64,000 nt of DNA from Prorocentrum cordatum (lineage: Eukaryota; Sar; Dinophyceae; Prorocentrales; Prorocentraceae). The notes under the pieces are model-generated. The model did not search any database and was not told the DNA's origin. It was given only the letters and a program-made list of their open reading frames with translations. The stretch is from contig CAUYUJ010015512.1 of NCBI GenBank assembly GCA_963575745.1, positions 134,503-198,502 on the forward strand, in the 5' to 3' direction. The stretch's first letter is position 1. Each line of letters begins with the position of its first letter. Made by a program: the position numbers and the translations under genes. This document shows, piece after piece, positions 31,620 to 41,136 of this stretch.

Positions 31620-32193
31620 CTTTTACGGGCGCCGCGCTGGACGGGGTTTTCCGTGTTCGTTTCGCTTTTCGCTCACCCCGGTTCTGTCTTCGTCCCGCCG
31701 TTGCCGCACGAGGACGCCAAAACGAAGCAGGCCTACGAAGTCGCCAAAGGACCGTTCAGCTCGAGCACTGCCTCGTTGGAAGGCCTTGGTTGGAAGCTGT
31801 TTGGGGGCCTGCTCTCCAGGGGCCGTCCTTTTATGTCCGACACCTTCTCTGACGAAAAGGTGCTCGGCGAGCTTTGGAGCCCAAAGTGGGACGCTGGAGG
31901 CCACCCTCCCGACGCAAAGCGCGGGGGCTGGAGAGACGGGGCCTCGTGCAGGCCCTGGAGAACTTACAAGGCCTCGGGGACCTCCCGGGCTCCTCGCGGC
32001 TGTCGCCCCAGCGCAGGTGCTCAACGTCGAAGAGCAGCTCGTCCTGCTCGGAGTAGCCCGCCACGGCGGCGGCCCCCGCCGCGCTCTCGCCGGAGCTGCT
32101 GCCGCTGTCACCCTCGTCCGAGCTCGAGGACGAGGCGGAGTCCTCGCGGCGGTGCCGGGGGCCACAAACCTCCGACGCTGTGATTGTGGTCAA
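31620..32193. CDS. Possible coding exon, strand uncertain
   Basis: The minus strand from ATG 32193 reads MTTITASEVCGPRHRREDSA, then an acidic Ser-rich segment and SEQDELLFDVEHLRWGD. It then reaches CCTTGTAAGT, a good 5' splice donor, at about 31982. The plus strand of 31670-31915 reads PHEDAKTKQAYEVAKGPFSS, then ASLEGLGWKLFGGLL, which also looks protein-like. Both cannot be exons of equal weight. No domain or partner exon was recognised. Confidence 0.25.
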
Positions 32194-32533
32194 CAGCGGT
32201 TTTTCATCGACTTCGGCCCTACAAGGGGGCCATTTGCGGGCCCATCAAAACACAGGTCCGGGCCAAACAAGTGTCCCCTGGGAAGCGGTGGATCTCCTGG
32301 ACGTCTGAGGATGTGCCTGTGTCGACCTCGGCGCTTCTCCTCGATTTCGCCTCCTGCCACCAAAAATGGGCCCAGGGCGCAGAACAGAGCCCAAGGCGGG
32401 GAGCTGGGAGCTCTGGGGCCGCGAGGTGAAAAGCATGTGTCGGAGGCTGCCTGGTGGGGAGCCAGCAACGACCCACCCATGCCCAAAACCACTCGAAAAA
32501 AGATTGGTGGACCCCTGGGTCCTGTCGGGGGCG

Positions 32534-32721
32534 CGCAAACATGGATTAGCGATCCATGGATTTTGTGCGCGGTGGCCTAATCCATGGATCGGGGGAATTG
32601 CCCTCCCCAAAATGCGGCCGGTGCCGCCTCGTTCAGCGGCGGAAATCCGAGATTTCCCATGGAAACGGGACCCGTCGCTAATCCACGCCCACTTAATCCA
32701 TCCCCTTAATCCATGTTTGCG
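32534..32721. mobile_element. MITE-like fold-back element with CGCAAACATGGATTA ends
   Basis: Left end CGCAAACATGGATTAG and right end TAATCCATGTTTGCG are exact inverted repeats of 15 bp, 188 bp apart. Inner palindromes GCGATCCATGGATT and AATCCATGGATCG repeat the same word. No target duplication is evident. Confidence 0.75.
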
Positions 32722-32904
32722 ATCGCCTGATCCTGGCAATACTTCTCGCAAAAGGAAGCGATCCACCGAAGTCGCCCCCGAAACGAAGGGCCCAATTTTG
32801 GTACTGGTGGGCCTCAGGCCCTTTCCGGCCCTGGCTGCCAGCGGCGTGTCGGCGGCGGCTCGGCGTCGAATCTCCGCACGGGCGGGGGCTCCCCCGGGAA
32901 TCAG

Positions 32905-33280
32905 CCGGCATCGAATCGGGAAATCGGAACGGATCGGAACGTGCATCAAGTCGGATTGAAGGAGGAAGAGAAGGAGGAGGAGGAGGAGGAGGAGGAGGAG
33001 GAGGAGGAGGAGGAGGAGGAGGAGGAGGAGGAGGAGGAGGAGGAGGAGGAGGAGGAGGAGTAGGAGGAGCAGGAGGAGGAGGGGGTGGAGGAGGTTTGTT
33101 TCACTGGAGGAGCGCGAGGGCGCGGAGGAAGGCAAAAGCAGCTCTGACGCCAACACCTGTGCACGCTGACGAGAGGCGCATCGGAATGGGTCGGAACTGA
33201 TCGGCACGGAATCGGAATCGGATCGGCGGCGCCACGATGCACAACGGCACCAGGCAAGCATCTGGCCGCATCGCACTGCC
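32905..33280. repeat. ATCGG-rich dispersed repeat, copy 3, split by a (GAG)n tract
   Basis: AATCGGGAAATCGGAACGG and AACGTGCATCAAGTCGG precede the GAG tract. TCGGCACGGAATCGGAATCGG, a CGCCACGATGCACAACGGC segment and CATCTGGCCGCATCG follow it. The two halves together match 3866-4175. Confidence 0.7.
32949..33090 (+). repeat. (GAG)n microsatellite
   Basis: About 140 bp of GAG triplets with a TAG and a GCA interruption, lying inside the ATCGG repeat. Confidence 0.95.
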
Positions 33281-33454
33281 CAGCGGCGCCAGGGAGGGGT
33301 AGGAGAATTACTGCAAGGCATCCGCCCTCGGCCACTGACGAGACGTCGTATGTCTGAACCTCTGGGCCTACCGACCCGCCGCTTGGAAGCCCACCGTTAC
33401 GCTATGTAACGGGACCAAATCTGGAGCCAGAGGTGAACAGAGACAATGGCGAGC

Positions 33455-33512
33455 GAAGGAGGAGGAGGAGGAGGAGGAGGAGGAGGAGGAAGAGGAGGAG
33501 GAGGAACAACAA
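33455..33512 (+). repeat. (GAG)n microsatellite
   Basis: Short purine triplet tract with one GGAAGA interruption. Confidence 0.9.
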
Positions 33513-33626
33513 GGGAATGGCTGACACGAACAAGCCCCATACTCGCATCAGCCGATTTCCGTGCGCAGCCTGACTGCCCCCTATGGTAGAGGAAGAGCAA
33601 CTTGTATAGACACGAACGTTTAGAAA

Positions 33627-33743
33627 TCCGCGCCGATTTCTTGGATCCGCGCTGGACCCCCGTCCCTGGGACTCGGAGCGCCAGGGGCAGCGCCGGAGGC
33701 GCCGCCAGGGGGGCCCAGCGCCGATCCGAGAAGTCCGCGTGGA
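33627..33743. mobile_element. MITE-like element with TCCGCGCGGATTTCTT ends, copy 2
   Basis: Left TCCGCGCCGATTTCTTGGAT and right GATCCGAGAAGTCCGCG are inverted. The interior has GGAGCGCCAGGGGCAGCGCC as in copy 1 at 5672. Confidence 0.7.
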
Positions 33744-34857
33744 ACTCCGGGATTGTTAATGCGGTTGATTACTCTTCGAAATAGGTCGCCCATCGCTGCG
33801 CCTTCGCGCCCTCGCAAAGCAACTCTGGAGAGGAACACCTCTGCGGCCCAGGCCGCGACGCGCAATTTTCGCGCCACCGTGGGTGACCTATTGCCATCGT
33901 GCTACCGTGGGGAACGTCAAAGAAGGACCATAAGGGCTTTTCTGGCCACGGCACGCCTCGGACACAAGAAGGTTTCCCGACCTAGGTCCATGAAACGGCT
34001 CGAAAAACGAAGCTCCTCCTGGCCCCAAAGTGGTGCTTATTTCAGCACCTTGACTGGACACCGCTCTGGATGATGCGGAGTCGTGCCGAGACCCCTCGAG
34101 CGCCCTCGGCGAGGCGCAGTCTCCTGCAGGCACCTGAGGAGAGGTTAGAGGAACAACAAAGTGCACAAACATACGCTTTCGAAGCTCCGCGCGGGTGCCT
34201 TTGAGGGGGCCCACACACAAATAAATAGATACAAATAACAGGATTCCCCATCCTTCGCCATATTTTCAGGGTGTTTGTCTCCCCCCCACTCCCCATATTT
34301 TCCCATATTTTCTGAGGGATCGACGATTCATTGTGTCTGTGTGTTTTTGTTCCCTCCTGAGTCTTGGATCGGCGCAGGGCCCCCCTCCGGAAGTGTACAG
34401 TGCGGGCGCGGCCGCAAGAGATCGTCGCAAGGAGCCCAACCCCGAGAACCCGTGCGCGAGGTGCGTCTGAGGGGAAACCTGGAGCACCCTGAACGCAGCA
34501 GCTCCTTCAACGGCTGCGGGAAGTCACCGCGCAGCGCGAGGAGCGAAGAAACCCTGGATACCCTGACGAAAAGCATATGGTTTCTTGATGTGCGCCCCCA
34601 CGGTATGTTTATGCATTTGTCTTATCCTCGAGAGGCGAGGAAACCTTCAACAGCCAGCGAAAACCAGCGAGCACATAACAGCAACCGAACGGCCGGCGCT
34701 GGCGGCGAACGGCCGGCGCTGGCGGCGAACGGCCGAAGGGAGGGCTGGTTGGGCCTCGTCCGCGTGCTCCGTCTCCGCCTCCTCCGCAGCGGTGCAGTGC
34801 CGCCGCCCTGGCTGAGCTGAGGGGGGGGGCACCACCGAGACTGGCTCTCGTTCCCGA
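33744..34857. other. Unassigned stretch with a 20-bp tandem
   Basis: GAACGGCCGGCGCTGGCGGC is repeated about 2.5 times at 34688-34736. No supported gene. Confidence 0.4.
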
Positions 34858-34992
34858 CGCTCCTCCTCCTCCTCCTCCTCCTCCACCTTCTCCTCCTCCT
34901 CCTCCACCTTCTCCTCCTCCTCGCTAACCTCCCCCCTCTTCCCTCAGCCCTCAGCCCCTCCTCCTCCTCCTCCTCCTCCTCCTCCTCCGCAG
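34858..34992 (+). repeat. (CTC)n microsatellite
   Basis: Two CTC runs split by CCTTCTCC and TCGCTAACC. Confidence 0.9.
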
Positions 34993-35700
34993 CGGCCTGT
35001 GCAGCCCCAGCTGCACGACGCCATGGGGCGGCGCGCTCGGCGCGCCCCCCCCGTGCGGGGGGGAGCCCTGCGGCGGGCGGTGCGGCCGCCGCCCCCTCAC
35101 CCCCCCAACGGCTGGCGCGGGCCGGCGCCGCGAGCCGAGGGCTCGGCGGCGGCTGCCGGACGGCGGGGGCGCGGCGGAGGGTCGGCGACTCCGACAGGTG
35201 TGGTTTGCTGAGGGTGCAGTTTGCAGCCCGCGCCCGGGGGGGGCGAGCGAGGACCTCGACAGAGATCTCTGCCGCGCCCGGGTGAGAGCTCATCAGACCT
35301 TTGGCGCAACGTGGCGAGGCCCTAAGCCCCAACGGCGCCGATCGCAAACCACACCCTGGCGAAACGACACCCATTGTGGTCGCCGAGAGGGGGCCCCTGC
35401 AAGAGGGACCAGGCATGATGAGGGCCACCGGTAGGGATAAGGGGCAATGGTAGGGAGCCCGCGTTGCTTTCTCGGTTTCCCTCCCCCTCGGTCGCAGGCC
35501 CCCCCAAAAAAATGAGTCCAAGTAGATGGAGTCGGAGCTGGAGCACGATCATCTACATCCCAACGTCGCATATGCATCGCAGGCGAGTCGACGATGCGTG
35601 AGCCCACCTATGTACTCCGAACACATTTGGGATGCCTCCAAGTGGTCCCTCCCTCCTGAATCCTCTCTTGAGGTCTCTTGAGGGGCATGCTCCGGGGGTG
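34993..35700. other. GC-rich stretch, nothing assigned
   Basis: Open frames are present on both strands without domains. Composition falls back to average after about 35450. Confidence 0.35.
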
Positions 35701-35703
35701 AAG

Positions 35704-35885
35704 CATCGAGCTACAGTCGGCGATACATCGCCGACAGATCGGCGATAGGCCCCCGAAAGCATATCCGCACGGTGCTGGGCGGGGGTGGGCGATCGGGCCC
35801 GATGTATCGCCGACTCATCGGCGATTGGTTGCGATTGGGTGCCGATGCATCCTCCCCTGCGCCTATCCTCCTGTCCCCTGTGCTG
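35704..35885. mobile_element. GGCGATACATCGCC fold-back family, copy
   Basis: GTCGGCGATACATCGCCGAC, GATCGGCGATAGGCCCCCG, GCTGGGCGGGGGTGGG and the complementary GATGTATCGCCGACTCATCG. It ends near CATCCTCCCCTG as in the 20186 copy. Confidence 0.72.
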
Positions 35886-36384
35886 CCGTTGCCCGCTGGC
35901 TTTCGGGCCAACGCTCGGAAGTTCGGCGGCAGCTCGGAACGATCCAGACAAACCAAGAACGCCCTCGGTGAGGCGCAGCTGCTGGACAGCACCCCGAGGA
36001 TGGAGCACCGCCGGGAACCGACGACAGCTCGAAGCTGCGCCCCCCCCCTGAGCCCCATCCCCCCCGAAACGTTCTTCCCCGCCCCCTCGGAGCCCATCCA
36101 CACCCCGACGTTTCCCCGACTCAAAATCTCGGCTGCAAGCAAGAGCGACCGCACCGCTTCCCGTCGTCCGGGGGGCCCCAGAGTGCCCGCACCGCACAAG
36201 TTTCTCAGAACATTCTCTGATGGGCCCACAGGCTGACAGGCAAGCCAGGACGCTTCGCCACTGCCTGTGTGCTCTAAAGCCTGGCGGCTCGAAGCCGACG
36301 GCGCGGGCCCGCTGGCAGCGCCTCTGGCGGCGTGCGGCGGCTGCTGGGCGGCGTCGACGGAGGCCTGCGGCGGCTGCGGGTGTC

Positions 36385-36780
36385 ACTCTCTCTTCCTCTC
36401 CCTCCCTCCTCCGTCCTCCCCCCCTTTCCTCCATTCTCCCCGTCCATCCTCCCCCTCCTCTCTCTTTCGCCCGCCCTCCCTGCTCCACCCTCCTCCCTCT
36501 CCCTCCTCCCTCCCGGCGCGCGTCCCGACGCCAGACGCCGAGAACCCCAGAAAACGTGCCGAAGCCCACACACTGGAGAGAGGAGAGAGGAGGGGGACGG
36601 AGCAGGGAAGGGGGGGGGGAGCATGGACGAGGGAGAGGAGGGAGGAGAAAGGAGAGAGGAGGGGCAGGGAGGAGGGCGGGAGGGAAGGAGGACCCGCCCC
36701 CCTCCCCCCCCCCCCTCCGCCCCCCCCCTCCGCCCCCTCCGCCCCCGCCCGACCCCCCCCCCATCCCGGCTGGGGCAGCC
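36385..36780. repeat. Pyrimidine-rich (TCCCTCC) and purine-rich (GAGGGAGGA) tracts
   Basis: 36390-36530 is C/T-rich, 36580-36690 is G/A-rich, and 36690-36765 is C-rich. The opposite-strand complementarity keeps many frames open, so the frames of 380-570 codons here are not credited. Confidence 0.6.
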
Positions 36781-36914
36781 CCCCTGCGGGCCTTGTCCCT
36801 GGCGGATATCCTGACGGGCGGGTGCCCGGGCGCCCGGCGCGCGCCCCCGCAGCCCCTCCGCCCACCGCCCACTCTGCGCCGCGCCGGCCCACCGCCCGCG
36901 CCAAGGACGACGGC

Positions 36915-37085
36915 GGTCGTCGGCGACGAGCGAGCCGACCACGACGACAGCGACGAGACGACGAAGACGACGAGCGACGAAGACGAAGACGACGCCGTCG
37001 ACGACTGATGGAATACAACGAAGACGACAATGACGAAGACGACGGCGACGAGACGACCACGGCGACCGCAGCGGCGACAGAAAGG
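36915..37085 (+). repeat. Degenerate (GAC)n triplet region
   Basis: ACGACGA-type triplets with point interruptions; reads Asp-rich in one frame. No leader or domain supports coding. Confidence 0.55.
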
Positions 37086-37089
37086 AGGT

Positions 37090-38225
37090 TGGCAAGGAGC
37101 CCCTGGAAGACTTCTGACGTCCAGAACGAGCCAATACCGACGAGACCTGGGTCCTCGATCCTCGAACTTCGAAGAGGAAAATGGAGGAGAAGAGAAGAGA
37201 GGGGGGCGAGATGCAAGATAGGCGTGCTCGCGCCATATCTGACATGCAACCTCTCCCACCCATCACTGCCCATTGCGATGAACTACGTTGTACCCGTCGA
37301 CTGCGGTGTCCTGAAGGACTTTGGTTCCCCAATTGGCCCCATCGTGCGATGCGCAACCACAGGGGGGCTTTGTACAGTGGAGGTGGAGGTGGCGGATGAG
37401 CAGGAGGTGCCGAATGAGCAGTAGGCACTGCACATTTCCCACCGCTTACCTATGGTCCCCGCAGATGGGAGTGCGCGGGGGGGGGGTCGTCAACAGTCTT
37501 CGAGGCTCGAAAACAAAGTGGAACAAGGGTGCCAGAGGCACAGATCTTTACACATTAGACAACGAGCCCACTGCGGGGGCCGACTTTTTGTCAAGCAACG
37601 TGGGTCGGTCGCGAGTGGGTCGCGGGAAGGTCGCGCTTCAGCAGCGCAGCAAGGGACAATGTAAGACCGTGCGGCTCCTACTTATGGTGACCCTGTAGCT
37701 GCAAAATCTCAAAACACTTGCAACACATTATAAAGGTGGAGGGCGGGAATGGTTTCACACTATGGCTCCCGCTTCAACGCATCGCACACTCAATCTAAAC
37801 GACTTTCGGAAATTCGACTGGGTCGAGAACGAATTGTTTTCAACATGTAGTTAGTTCACGCTTCTGCGCCGTGCACACCAGTCGTATACAACTTGCCAAC
37901 TGCTACGCATGTGGAAAGCGGGCCATTTTCAAGATGCGGCTCCCACATTTCGCTTGAATCTTCCCCCACCACATCTGACCCGACTTGCAATCTTGTGACA
38001 TCTTGTGCATGAACGCGGGTCGAGGGCGTCTCCAGTATGCAATGGGGATGACGCTGGAGACTCCCGAATCAACATGGTCAAATGGGTGAGGGTGCCCGGG
38101 AGCTGCAAGAATGGATGGGGAGTCCTGCCATGAATCTGCATATTCGCAATGCAAACCATGATACCGGAGAAAAAACCCAATCAGACTTTATCTTCCAATT
38201 GCTCCCTTTGTAATCGGTCGGAGCG
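37090..38225. other. Unassigned, lower-GC stretch
   Basis: No repeat family or supported frame was seen. GTGGGTCGGTCGCG-like local repetition occurs at about 37605-37640. Confidence 0.4.
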
Positions 38226-38226
38226 G

Positions 38227-38490
38227 CAGGGCTATAGGGCTATAGGGCTATCGGGCTATAGGGCTATCGGGCTATCGGGCTATAGGGCTATCGGGCTATA
38301 GGACTATAGGGCTATCAGGCTATAGGGCTATAGGACTGTGAGCTGTATGGGCTATGGGGCTAGAGGGCTATAGGGATATATGGCTATTAGGGCTATAGGG
38401 ATATAAGGCTATAGGGCTACAGGGCTATAGGGCTACAGGGCTATAGGGCTATAGGGCTGTAGGGCTATAGGGCTACTGGGCTATTGGGCA
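38227..38490 (+). repeat. 9-bp tandem repeat GGGCTATAG
   Basis: About 28 units of GGGCTATAG/GGGCTATCG with scattered changes, forming a sharply bounded array. Confidence 0.95.
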
Positions 38491-38635
38491 CCCCCGGGCA
38501 CCCGGGCACCCCCGGGCACCTCGGCACCCGGGCACCCGGGCCGGGCCACCGAATCGGCCACGCACCTCACCGGCCACCCGGGCACCAAGATCCGCCGGGC
38601 ACCCGGGCACCGCCGGGCACCCGGGCCCGGCCACC
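38487..38635 (+). repeat. GGGCACCC short tandem region
   Basis: CCGGGCACC and GGGCACCCGGGC units abut the GGGCTATAG array. A ~70-bp block (GGGCCGG.CCACCGAA) is duplicated at 38537 and 38620. Confidence 0.8.
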
Positions 38636-39008
38636 GAAATCGGCGACAAACCTCACGTAACCCTTTAATCCGCTAGGACCCCTACAGAGGCAAGCTCTGA
38701 TTGGGGAAAATTCGTTTTCAAATCTGGGCGCCCGACTGAATGTCAAACACCAGGAAACCCTCTTCTTTCGATGGGGATCATTCTTTCGTGAAAAAAATGC
38801 CGGGAATGGTGAGGAGTAGACACCGGCCAACAGGGTGCTGAGCAGCGTCGTTGCGCATCCTGTAGTTACTCTGGTCCACATCCTGCTCATCACCCTCTTC
38901 CACCTTATCTGATATTGTTCATCCTCCCCCCTCCTCTCCATCGTTACTCCTCCTCCAAAAGTTCCCCAAATGTTCTCTTCTTCAGCATCGACCTCCGCCT
39001 CGTCATCA
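38636..39008. other. Unassigned stretch
   Basis: A minus-strand frame through 38567-39142 is open, but it crosses the CACCC repeat and a CTC-rich part. No domain was seen. Confidence 0.35.
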
Positions 39009-39865
39009 TCATCTACGTCCTCGCCTACCAAATTCCTCCCAACCTTCACCTCTTCGCACTTCCTCGACATCCTTGGCGAAGATAAAGCATGCACAGGAGA
39101 ACGGGGGCCTATATTGAAACACCCCCTCCCTCGACCTGGCACTGCAGGTCGGGCAAGCTACGTGCAAGTTTACATGGGGATGTGCAATCAATTTGTCGGT
39201 GGGGATGTACCATACGTCTTCATCCAGCCTGTGGGATTCATCCTCGTCGAGGACATGCTCGCATCCGCGGTTGTCGTCTGCGCTTTTCTTCTCGAACTGA
39301 TGCGTTGTCGTGTCCGGCTGTTGCTATTCTCCCGTTGCGCATCCTTATGCCATCGCCCGTCTCCGTCGGGTCTCGGACAACTCCTGGGAGTTCACATCGT
39401 GGACCTGTGCCAATGCGTTCAGTAATCCGTCACTCCATTCGCGGAACTTCTTCCGATCTCCGCTGAAGCTTTTAGCGATTGCATTGCCTTCGATTCGCTC
39501 ACGGCCTTTGGTGGGTTCGCTTTTGTCCGACCCTACATGTTCAGCGAACTGGGCAAGTAACACATTGGTGTTCATGTGTCTTCGATTATTCTCTCAAATT
39601 CGGCCACTCGCATCTTGACTTGCGTGGTGTCCACTTTGGACTTGCTGTTCTCGCGATTGGCGATATTCAATAATTCTGCGTTTTGGTTACCCAGGCATCT
39701 CATGAGTGACATCGCGCGTTCGCTGGGCAAGTAAGTGTTACCCGTGCGCTCTCGTTTGTCATGGTAGTTTGTCATCGCGTCATCGTTGGCCTGCAGGCCT
39801 GCTTCGACGAGATGAGAACGACCTTGATTGTTCGCGGTAAGACAGTAAAGTCCGAAGGTGACCAT
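39009..39865 (-). pseudogene. Decayed retroelement gag-like fragment
   Basis: On the minus strand, 39865-39572 reads ...SERAMSLMRCLGNQNAELLN... and stops. The continuation, one base out of frame from 39575, reads FSGDRKKFREWSDGLLNALA, resembling the conserved gag start of LTR retrotransposons (a basic residue and Trp followed by Leu-rich helix). After further breaks, protein-like sequence resumes near 39320-39130 (DEDVWYIPTDKLIAHPHV). The two frames meet at an ATGA overlap that a single-base deletion would explain. No integrase or reverse transcriptase is attached. The assignment to gag is by style, not by a diagnostic motif. Confidence 0.4.
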
Positions 39866-40025
39866 GCTGTGTTCAAACCTTTACTGTCGTGATGTAGGTA
39901 TTGGTGGACCTGCTCTGGTTGCCATGGTCTCGCTCCAATACCAATCACATTTAACAAGAAAATTATGACAAATACAAAGCACTCGTTTAACAATAACCTG
40001 CCAGCGCTGAAAATGCACACACACA

Positions 40026-40427
40026 CCGCCTGACAGCGGTTATCCGCCACCGTGCCGCTGGGCGCGGAGTGGGCATGTCCTCAGTTCCTGGGCCCAATCA
40101 TCTGAGCCTCAACCCTGATTCGTGAGAGCTCTTTGAGAGGGCTCGGACCCCAACTGCGCACCTCTTCTGGGGTTTGCCGAATGCCCTCTGGGGCTTCCAG
40201 CGTGCCCCTCGGGATCCCGGAAGCGTTGTCGCACGAATGCTTCCCGCCCAGGAGGGCCCCAAGACGGGCCAAGAGGGTTCCAAGAGGCCCCAGAGGCGGG
40301 GCCCCGAGTCGCCGAACGATCGCTCCAAGACGCTCAAGATGGTCCGCAGACGGAACAAGAAGGTCTCCTAGACGCCCCAAGAGGCCTCCAAAAGAGGGCC
40401 CCAAGTGACCGGAATCATTAACGTTCG
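40026..40427 (+). repeat. Composite dispersed repeat, copy B, left part
   Basis: TTATCCGCCACCGTGCCGCT, GGAGTGGGCATGTCCTCAG, the CTCTTTGAG segment and CCAAGAGG units match 10020-10400 segment by segment. The sequence breaks off at GGAATCATTA, where the other copies continue to core 1. The continuation resumes at 42893 after the LINE. Confidence 0.85.
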
Positions 40428-40439
40428 AACAGGAGCTTC

Positions 40440-40800
40440 TTGCTGGAATTTTGTGTGTCTCGCGATTTGGTGGTCAGCAACACGTTCTTCGACCACGTGC
40501 CGGAAGAGCAAATCACATGCTACAATGTGGGGTCCCGGCCATCAGATCCAGCCACACCGGAGCACTTTGGGCAGATTGACTTCTTCTTGTGCTCACGCCA
40601 ACTGCAAGAACACGTTTGCGATGTCTATTCTGTGAGGGGCGCCTCTCTGGCATCCCACCACTTTCTCTTGCAGTGCCACGTGCGCCTGAACATCCAGAGA
40701 ACTGCCCGGCAGCACGCGGCCCGGCTGGATATCTCAGCGCTGTCGCATGGCCCACTTGTGTCGCCATTCCAGCGTGCTTTCGTGGATTACATGGGGGGAC
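40440..40800 (+). pseudogene. LINE endonuclease (APE type), C-terminal fragment
   Basis: Reads LLEFCVSRDLVVSNTFFDHV, then GQIDFFLCSR and SVRGASLASHHFLL. These correspond to the late motifs of apurinic-like LINE endonucleases, where the usual S-D-H near the end is here S-H-H. An altered catalytic aspartate and the missing N-terminal half mean it cannot be an active nuclease. The frame shifts into the linker at about 40795. Confidence 0.8.
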
Positions 40801-41124
40801 CCATTAGATGGCACATTAGATCAGCTCAACGGTTCCATGGTGGACGCATTCACCGATGCTGCACGGAAATGCTTGCCAGAGGCTGGTGGCTCCAAGAGCA
40901 GGCCATGGATCAGCGATGCCACCCTCGAGCTGATTGCCTTGCGTGGAGAGGCGCGGCAATGCGGCGACTACGAGGCTGAGAAACGACTGCACGGCAGGAT
41001 CAAAGCTGCCGTGAAAGCTGACCGTAGCAAATGGCTCGACGAGTTGTTGGCCTCTGGTGACTGGACGGAGATCAGAAAGCTCAGGAAGGGCCCTCGAGTG
41101 CAGCAAGGACGGATGCGAGATTGA
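40800..41124 (+). pseudogene. LINE linker between endonuclease and reverse transcriptase
   Basis: From about 40810 the frame reads LDQLNGSMVDAFTDAARKCL ... RPWISDATLELIALRGEA, the helical connector (with a conserved RPWIS) typical of LINE proteins. It ends in TGA at 41122. Removing that stop would leave the same frame as the reverse-transcriptase part. Confidence 0.75.
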
Positions 41125-41136
41125 CGCGGACAGCAA

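Noticed and set aside
35553-37428. Frames of 380-570 codons on both strands
   Set aside because: High GC and complementary purine/pyrimidine tracts keep several frames open at once; no domain, leader or splice support.
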